Part shown: one piece after another, positions 26,687 to 36,900 of the stretch | Numbering within the stretch: position 1 is the stretch's first letter | Layout of the letters: the number at the start of each line of letters is the position of its first letter | Assembly: GCF_905475345.1 (NCBI RefSeq) | Contig: NC_066607.1 | Coordinates: 3,029,501-3,093,500 of the forward strand | DNA length: 64,000 bases | Origin: Vespula vulgaris | Taxonomy: Eukaryota; Arthropoda; Insecta; Hymenoptera; Vespidae | Direction: 5' to 3' | Notes under the pieces: generated by a model | The model's database searches: none | What the model was told of the DNA's origin: nothing | Seen by the model: only the letters and a program-made list of their open reading frames with translations | Made by a program: the position numbers and the translations under genes

Positions 26687-28532
26687 TATATGTATACGCA
26701 ATATCAATATATACACCCATATGATACGGCTATTTATCTCACCATAGAATTGCTTCGAGTATGAATTTCGTGGCAATGTTCATAAAACAGGTGTCTTTTT
26801 TCTTTTTTCTTTTGATATTTCTCTTTCCATTTTCTTTTTTCTTCTTCTATTTATTTTTACACTGGTAATATAAGAGACAGATGACTTTCATTATTTCAAA
26901 GTCGAAGCTGTGCTTCGATCGATCCAAGAATCGACTCACGTGGCCGAGAAAAACGAGCTTAACAGGTCGCAGGAAAATAAATGGAACTCGTTCATCGTAA
27001 AAAGAAATTACGAGGTGTATATGTGAAACGTGTACTGCTAATACTGATCTTTTAATTTTCTATTAATCGTTGAAAGTAAGTGAGAGAGAGACACGACGAC
27101 CTCGTCTGTTTTTTATATACATCTATATGGATATATATATATTCATAAAAGGAAAACAAAAAATCATATCAGCATATCAAACGAAAAATATGATGATTAG
27201 TCTTTAAAAGTTAACGACATGTGATTTAATTCGATAAGAAATTTTTTTCTTTTTAATAATATCTCGTTTTATTTATTATGTATAAAAAATTTTATAATGA
27301 GATATTTATATCGAATTTTATTATTATTATTATGATTAAAAAAAGATTTGTTAAAAAATGACGACCTTCTTTTTTGGATAATAGAAAAAAAGAAAAAGAT
27401 AAGGGGAAAATAAAAAAAAAAAAACAGAAAGAAAGTGTGAAGTATGGAGATTTTTGTTTGATATAATATCTTTTGATATAATATCGCAGGTGCAGCAATC
27501 GCGGAATCTCTTGCGTGCTAATTTAACACTGGGCAGCTTTAAGTTAGACATCGCAACAGTTTGGGCACAGCCAGGTACAAATTGTCCAGAGAAAAAAATC
27601 TTCAAAATTTTTTAAATGTGTACTTTGAACTTTATCTTCCTTTTGTTTACTCTATATTATCTCTGTTTCATCTTCATCTACGTATATAAAAATCGATTCG
27701 TAACATATATTATAAAACGTTGTCATTCTCATCGTCATTGCTTGCAATTTGCTGTTTATATATATATTTTTTATTTACATTTCTCTTTTTTCTTTTCTTC
27801 TTTTTAATATCCAAGCACTTTCTGTCGATTATGTAAATAAAATAAAACACACAATTTTCAATTCGATCATTTTACATATTTGTTACTGTCTATTATCGAT
27901 TGTAAATTATTTTTTGTTTCGTTTTATTTCAAATATGTGTACTTTTTATCGATGGCATGCGATCCATGATATTTATATGAAGAACGATTTTATAAATTTA
28001 TAATGAAAAAAAAAGGGAAACAAAAAGAGAAACGAAAAAATGAACGAATTAAATATTTCTATTGATTCATATAAATGTGGTAGAAAACGAAAAAAAAAGA
28101 ATTTATTTTTCAGTAAAGGTTTTTACAGATTGCTTGTACCATATTAAAGGGCAAAAGTTCGAATCGTACGTGCTTTGAAATATACCTATATCAAAACTTT
28201 TTAGTTGACCATTTCGGCCTGCAAAACTACGGTAGTTTCATACTGTTATATACACGGTCGTTTTTGCAAAATCAAAAAAACATGATTTTCATTGATTGCT
28301 TCTTCTTTTGTATTTTTGTTTTATTTTTTTCTTTCTTTCTTTCTTTCATATTGGTGTTTTTTTTTTTTCTTTTTAAATAAACGTACATTCATTCCATGTT
28401 GAAATGGAAATTACTTTGGGAATTAATCTGAGTAAAAAATTAGCTAAGAGTAATATGATGAATTAGTTAGTAGAAATATTGATCGAAATACGACATTTCT
28501 GCGAAATTTCTCCTTTTTTTTTTATTTTCTTG

Positions 28533-28563
<31 letters not shown>

Positions 28564-29157
28564 TCATTCTTTTTTTTTCTTTCTTTCTTCTTTTATTTCC
28601 TTCGTTTAATTAATTAAAGAGCGAAAATGAAATTGATAAAAAACGAATCATTTAATTTTTCTCATAACAACGTGATTAAACATGACACGATGTCGCGAAA
28701 ATTATTTCATGTATGTAGATATTATTTATTACATGAAAGGGTGACAGCTTGTAAAACAACGATGGATCAATGAAAATAATTAAATGAGAATTTAAAGAGT
28801 GAAAATAGTAATAATAACAACAACAATAACAATAACAATAAAATAAACCATACGTATTATTTTTTATTGACAAAAATAATACAAACAGATAGAAAAATTT
28901 TCTTCGGAATATGTAAATTTATTGCACCTATGTACATATCTAGTCTCTCCTCTAAACACGAGATATTAGATATCAGGTATTTTAGGTCAAATTTTACCTC
29001 GAAATTCGGAATTAGTATTTCGGCTTAAAACGATGTTACTATCGGATTACTACGATTTGATATCAGCAAACGAATAGTTTAAACCTTTAACAGATAAATA
29101 AGGAGGTGCTCGTAATACTTAAAATGAATAATAAATTTATTATTATTATTATTATTA

Positions 29158-29192
<35 letters not shown>

Positions 29193-29551
29193 TATTTTAC
29201 ATAACTTATGCGATTTATCGTAAAGATAATTTCCATAAGGATCAATAACAGGTACAATAATATTTATTGGATATTGCACGTTAAAATAATAACTCTATGA
29301 AATAGATCATTTTCTTACAGGAATTCGATTAAGTCATCGATTATTTTCAAAATTATATGTTTATATAATCTACACGTATATGTACATAAAAAAAAATCTT
29401 TTTCCTATGATTTTTTTTCAGAGCTTGCATGCGATTAAAAATACTTGATCTTATCTCAAGATCCACGAGCCACGAGATCTCTTAAAATAAAAAATTTTCA
29501 ATTGTAATAATTACTTTCTAATACTAATTGTAATATACATACATACATACA

Positions 29552-29595
<44 letters not shown>

Positions 29596-31581
29596 TATCT
29601 ATTTATCTACGCGACCATCGTGTTTGTAATTAACGAATTTGTCACATGATCAATCCGTTAACGGTAACGATCAATCTATTATCTATGTCACATTAGGAAG
29701 TTCGTGCGAATAATTATCCAACTAAGTAATCTAATATTTAATGGGCTCTTGACAGGCGAGAATAGAGTAAAACCTGGTAACCGATCTCTCTCACATCGCC
29801 ATCGGTAATAATCATACGATACATATTAATAGTAATTAAGTAAGAATACTAATTCAATATTCGTCAAGATCGAATGAAATTTCCTTAGTTTATAAAAAAA
29901 ATATATAGAAAAGAAAAAGGTTATATATTTCAAAGAAAATCGTGGCTCCAGGATGGTAACTTTTTTTTTCTTCTCTCTCTTTTTTTATTTCTACTGAAAT
30001 TACATGTCTTTCGTGAATTTCTTTAAGAAACACGAGATAGGTCACGAAACATAAAATCGTATTCGCAGATCATCAATTTTATCACAAGTGGGCTCTTCTA
30101 ACCGACCCAGACGACGTCGCCGGAGGTCCCAAAGGATATTTGAAGTGTGACATAAGCGTTATTGGAAAGGGAGACACCGTTAAAATTCCACCAAAAAGTG
30201 AGAAAGACGAGGACGACATCGAGGGAAATCTTTTGCTACCCGATGGTGTACCGATAGAAAGACAGAGAGCTAAATTCATTGTAAAGATCTATAGGGCCGA
30301 CGGTTTGCCAAAAATGAATAGCAGTATTATGGCGAATGTGAAGAAAGCTTTCACCGGTGAAGTTAAAGATTTAGTTGATCCGTACGTGCAGGTCTCGTTC
30401 GCCGGTTTGAGCGTAAGTTTGCACGTAAAAACGATATAAGAGAGGAAGGAAAAGAAGGAAAAAAAAATCAAAAAAAAAAAAAAGAAAAATCAAATTATCT
30501 TTTCGTTTCTTTCCTTTTCTTTCCTTTCCTTTTTTCTATATTAATTTTCTTCTGCTATATATGATTGGATATATAAAGAAAATTGAAAGAAAATTTTGTC
30601 GAATAGGAAAAAAAAGAAAAAAAAAGAAACGAATTGGAAAGATCCACGAATGTAGAAATAAAAAGGAAACATAGTGCAGATCCATAGATCTTCCTTGTTA
30701 CAGGGTAAAACGAGCGTAAAAAGGCACAGCTATGCTCCGATCTGGAACGAGCAGATTGTCTTCACTGAAATGTTCCCACCTCTATGTCAGAGAATAAAAA
30801 TACAGCTTTGCGATAACGACCCAGTCCACGCCACCGTTATAGGTACACACTTTGTCGATCTGAAACAGATCAGTAACGATGGTGAAAAAGGTTTTCTACC
30901 GACCTTCGGTCCAGCATTTATTCACCTTTACGGTAGCATTAGAGATTATAGTTTGATAGACGAACACTCTACATTGAATACTGGACTCGGTGAAGGAATT
31001 TCTTATAGAGCAAGGTTATCTCTCTCTCTTTCTCTTTTTTTCTTATTTACTTTTTTATTTTTATTAATAAGATTATATATATATGTATATATGTAATTAA
31101 TCGTTAATTTGGACACGCAGATTACTCATAGCGATTAGAACGGAGATCAGTGATAACGTTGAAATGGCACCCTCGGAGGTCGAGGTTGAACCGACCGTAC
31201 CAATCAACGAGGCGGCTTATGCCAGAAACGAGGAATTTTTTTTATTTGCCACAATAATGGACGCCACAATGATAGACAAGAAGCTTTGCGATAAGCCAAT
31301 GTATTTCGAAATATCTATTGGAAACGCGGGTAATGCTTTGGACGGACATAATGAAAGTTCGAAGGTATGATTTAGATTTATTGTATTAGATTTATTTGAT
31401 ATATACTATAATCCAGAATATCCTTGTGTTTTATAAAGCAATGAAAAAAAATAAATTATTTTCTCTGATCGATAAGGGAATAAATAATAAATAAATGGTT
31501 GTCATCATTATTTTCAACAAAAAACAATTTTTAATATTGACGATTCTATTCCAAAATATCAATAAAATTGTTACAGGAATG

Positions 31582-31634
<53 letters not shown>

Positions 31635-32113
31635 GTTTTCGGTTTTAACGATATATCATTATTAACATACATTAATATTCAAAACCTCGTCTTTTATTTT
31701 TACTTTTACTTCGATCACGCAATAGAAGAATTAGAAAATTCTTCTAATTTGCAATGCTATTTTTTTTTTTCTTTTAGATATGCGAAATGAAAAGTGGAGC
31801 GAGCGGAGAGGAGGAAGAATTGCAAGAAGTTATTAGCGGTTCTTGGCAAAGTACAACACCACCCACGAAACCAATGACGCACGATAAAATCTATTATTTT
31901 CTACCGTATTGGGACGATAAACCGAGTTTACATGTTCGAAGTATTTGGCCGGATTATCGACGTAGAATGTATAATAGTAATATAATCGGCAAGATTGCAG
32001 ACAAATTGGTGAGTTTATTTTTATATCCGTACATATACCTAAATAGCTATAAAGCGCTATATAGTTATATGTCTATATAAATATAAAAAACTATACAAAG
32101 AACTACATATAAG

Positions 32114-32165
<52 letters not shown>

Positions 32166-33882
32166 TATATAACAGAAGATTTATTTCTCTCTTTTTCTCT
32201 GTTTTTCTTTCTTTTCTATTTCGTGTATCATTTAATATCGATTAGGAAGAAGGATTAACAGAGGTGCAGCAACGAATGGACGATCCATCCAGTGAAAAAT
32301 TATTGAAGACCATTCTCGAAGAATTATCAAGCAGTTGCAATCGTTACGTTGGCATCAGCAAATCGAGTGCAACAGGACCAGGCGTTGGGAAAACTAAATT
32401 GGACAAGGAAAGGACGAAACTTTGTCAAAGGGAGATGGAGAATATCGGTACCATGGCGAGGAACTTGAAGGCTATAATAACGAAGAATAGTTTCAAGGAA
32501 CGTCTGAAAACGGCACAGAACTATCTTCAGAAATTGAAGTTCTTGATTGAGGATGTCAGTACCATATACACAAGCGTATACATCAAAAAATAAAAGAAAA
32601 AGAAAAAAACAAATGGCAAAAATCTATCCTTCGCGATGTGATCCACGCGAAGGATAGATCATTTTTAAAAAAATAGGAAGAAAGCTGAGGAACGATGGAA
32701 GATTTTTCTGTGTTTTTGCAGCCTCAGGATTCGTTACCGGATGTCTTCATTTGGGTCATCAGTTCCGGTAGACGTGTTGCCTATCAAAGGATTTCATGCA
32801 GAGAATTGATCTATTCGATCGTTGACGAAGAATGCGGTAGGAATTGTGGAAAGATTCAGACGATGTTTTTAAAGGTCGGTAGAGTTATTAATAGGACAGA
32901 AAAAAAATAAAACAAAAAGATCTATCGCGAGAAATGTTAATTCATTGATAATGTTCGTAAAGCTTCCGGGAAAGAAGAGATTCGGACCATCCGGTTGGGC
33001 TATACAAACGAAGCTACAAATCTACATGTGGTTGGGTATACTCAAGCATAAGAAGTACTTCATTCAGGGCTTGCCAAAGGGTTACGAGATGAGTCACGAA
33101 CTTAGAAATATTGATAGGTTGCGTGCTTTACCACCGACGGTCATTCATTACATTGAGAAACACGTGAGTATAGCAAAAATGTTTAAGTGATTATTACTAA
33201 CAAAAGATTATATTGACTTCGTTAAAATCTATTCGATCTATCGAATTTATTAAAATCGGCAATGGAACAAACGATAAAGACATTTTATGTCGATATAGAA
33301 ATTTCAACTAAGAGCGCACATGTATCAAGCAAGATCGTTGATTGGTAGCGACGCATCCGGTTTGTCTGATCCGTTCGCACGTGTTATTTGCGGTGAGTTT
33401 TGTAAATCGACTCAAGTAATCGACGAAACTCTAAGTCCAACGTGGGACGAATTGCTTCTCTTCGACGACATCCTAATTTATGGTACCGACGAAGAAATCA
33501 AAAGGGATCCACCCTCGATCGTCATCGAAATATTCGACCAGGACAAAGTGGTAAGCGATTAATTTTCTTTTCTTTTCTTTTTCTTCTTACTTCCCAGTAT
33601 TTCATCGTTTACTGACCATTACCATTCGTTTCGCATTATTATAATATCGGTAACGAATTGAACGAAATGAACGTGACCTAATCATATCCTAAACGTATCA
33701 TTCAATTTTACGATTCTTTCTTTTCCAGAGTCATATTGTGTAAACCGTGGACATAACACTGCATGAAGGACTCTCTGCTTTAACAGTTTGTATACGACCT
33801 GTAACATCATCTCTCATAACATAACATAAATCACGATTCAAAAGCACACGATGATGATTTACGAGAGAACTCTGATACTCAG

Positions 33883-33916
<34 letters not shown>

Positions 33917-33924
33917 CACTCTCT

Positions 33925-33958
<34 letters not shown>

Positions 33959-36900
33959 TAGCATGAAAATGAATGAACACGAACGCACACACGTATTTCT
34001 TCTCTCTCTCTTTCTCCTTTTTTATTTTTTACTCTTCTTCTCGTTTTTTCTTTTTTCTTCTTTCCTTCCTTTCCTTTCTTTCGTTCGTTATCATAACAAA
34101 AAAAAAAGGAGAAAAAATTTCTTCGACCTCGAAAATCTTCGGAAAATTATTCTTCGACCTTATACAATATCTTCGAGTTATCTCAATTATTATTACGACG
34201 ACACCTTTCATCACGTTTTAAAAAAATACTTCTATTCTTATAGAAATGTTTCACATTGTTCCTTGAATTTCGACACTGATAATACTAAATCCTCGATTTA
34301 TTATAGTGCACTTTTCTTTACGTGGATATTTATACGAACGTTCGTATGAGCGTATGAAAGTAGAAGTCACATTTGACGAATTTATTTGTTCGATCGTTAC
34401 AGGGTAAATCAGAGTACATTGGACGAGCGATAGCAAGACCACACGTTAAACTTTCGTCGGAAAATTATTTACCACCGAATTTTCCACCATCCTTGGAATG
34501 GTACGACGTTACCAGAGGTGCTGCTAGAGCTGGAGAACTCTTAGCCGTATTCGAATTACTTGAACATCCTACAACGACAGATCTTGGATTTCCGACTTTA
34601 CCAGACCCAAAGGACAAATTTCAACAAATAATTGCTTCAGGGCCTGATCAAGGTCCCATTCTTCCAGTTCCAATTGGCATACGACCTACTTTAGCAAAAT
34701 ACAGGTAACATTACAAAATTAAACACACCGAAATCTTCCTCGAAATGTTTCCTTTCGTTTTGACATTGTATATTTACGACATAATCGACTCAAGTTTTAA
34801 CACTTCGAACTATGAAGTCATTTACGCGATCGCTTTATTTAATCGATTAATTAATTCGATAGAAAAAAGTCAAGGTATAAAATATAAAATGAGTGAAATA
34901 AAATAAAAAATTAAAGAAAAAAAGAGAGAGAGAGAAGAAAGGAAAAAAAATCGTTAAAAACGTATACGATTCGACATTTTTTGTTTATTCTAAATATCTT
35001 TTTAATGTTTTGTCGTGCAGGATAGAGGTACTCTTTTGGGGATTGCGCGATCTAAAGAGAATTCATTTATTAACGGTAGACAAACCACGAGTGGACGTTG
35101 AATGTGCCGGTCATATTTTGTACTCCTCGGTTATAGCAAATGCAAAGAAAAATCCGAACTTTAACACACCGATCAAGTTTCTAGAGTTGGAATTGCCAGA
35201 GCAAGAACTCTATCGACCGCCATTAACGATAAGAGCAGTCGATTGTAGAAGTTTCGGAAGGTACACGTTGGTAGGCACCCATACGATTAATTCGATTCAC
35301 AAATATACTTATTCGCCGCAAACAAAAAGAGCTAGAGACATCGAAGAGAGAAAAAAGAGTCTTTATCAGTTGCAATGTATAGGTAAGAAAATTAATGGTT
35401 TTATTGGATATTCGAGCTTTCCTTTTTTTCTTTCTTTTTTTGCCTACTTAAATTAAATTTTCCTCGATTATTTTAGGTCTCGAACAAGGGAAACCAAAAT
35501 ATCAACAAACGAGTATGCCAGAATCATTTACTCAGTCCGATATTGGTTCAAATAACAGTGACACGATCATCACATTGGGAATTGAACAAAGCGCCTGGCC
35601 AACGAAGAGGGATAAAACCGAACAAAATTTACGAAAAAAACAGAGTCCAATGAACGACGTAGGAATAAGTAAGTCCATCAAGTTTTCTATCGTTTCTAGA
35701 TTAACACCAAACGATGTAGACAATAATGCGATTTTAGGCGATATTGGAATATTGGATGACGGAGAGGGCTGTCAGGATTGGTGGACGAAGTATTTCGCGT
35801 CGGTCGAGGCAATGATCGAGGAAAATAAAGAATTGAGGAGAGAGAAATCTATATTTCAAGCCCAACAGAATGGGACTTTGCCAGCTTTTTTGGAGGATGC
35901 GTTTGATCAAGGTCAAGCTACAACGACCAGTGAAAAAAATACAGGTGCCATTTATCCAACAAAGAAATTGTTTGGTTTAAAGTCACCGACGAATGCTTCG
36001 AAATTTGTTTCGAAGCTGAGTCCAAAACATGTGCCAAGAAAGACATCTCAAAAGACAGCTCTACTTAAGATCTATCCAAACGAATTAGAAGCTCAATCGG
36101 AATTCGAACAGTTCAAGGAATGGTTGCACACATTCGAACTCTATCGAGGAAAGAAAACGGGTGATGAAACCGAGGATGAACATAGAATCGTTGGTTATTT
36201 CAAAGGAGCTTTGAAGGTCTACAAATGGCCACTTCCAAAGGATCTGATAGATCACACCGTAATGGGATTTGATCCTCAGTACGGTTTCTTTCAAGGTGTA
36301 CCCTCGAACGAACCAATTCATGTTCTTGTTAGGGTCTACATCGTTAAAGCTAACGATCTTCATCCGTGTGATCTTAATGGTAAAGCTGATCCTTACGTTG
36401 TTCTCCAATTGGGTGGTAAAAGGATAAGCGACAAGGAGAATTATGTATCGAAACAACTTAATCCTGTCTTTGGGAAGTAAGTGTCGTAATTCTGATTGTT
36501 TTTTCTTTCTCTTTGTTTTTTTTTCTTCTTTTCTCTTACTAGATTAGAACGAAATCAGAAATTTGTTGAGATCTCATTGATAAGTTGTTAATGGTTCCAA
36601 GGTGTTTCGAGATAGAAGCTACGTTCCCTCAGGATTCTCTGTTAACGGTACAAGTTTTGGATTGGGATTTAGTTGGTACCGATGATATGATCGGCGAGAC
36701 TAAAATCGATTTGGAAAATCGATTTTATAGTAGGCATCGTGCAACTTGCGGTTTTTCCAGACGTTACGACGAGTGAGTGAGATTGATGATCGGTCGATCG
36801 TTAATCGATTTACAAAAGAAAACAAAAAGAAAAGAACAACTTAATTTGCCTCGTTTTATAGATCAGGTTACAACAAGTGGAGGGACGCAATGAAACCTAC

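Larger units (their letters stand above)
24130..27489 (+). other. Otoferlin intron 7 (3.4 kb)
   Basis: Non-coding. It contains a hairpin-capable segment (25759-25817), ATAC/AT repeats (26361-26417) and a TG run (26657-26680). The segment 25730-26010 is less repetitive than its surroundings and may be an old insertion. No exon could be supported. Confidence 0.65.
27575..30068 (+). other. Otoferlin intron 8 (2.5 kb)
   Basis: Non-coding. It contains TTTC (28532-28564), ATT (29137-29193) and ATAC/TA (29536-29591) repeats. No gene or RNA seen. Confidence 0.7.

Noticed and set aside
33731..33988. 85-codon minus-strand frame inside an otoferlin intron
   Set aside because: Largely RE-repeat encoded by the CT microsatellite.
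36085..36456. 123-codon minus-strand frame opposite otoferlin exon 19
   Set aside because: Antisense shadow of a well-supported coding exon.
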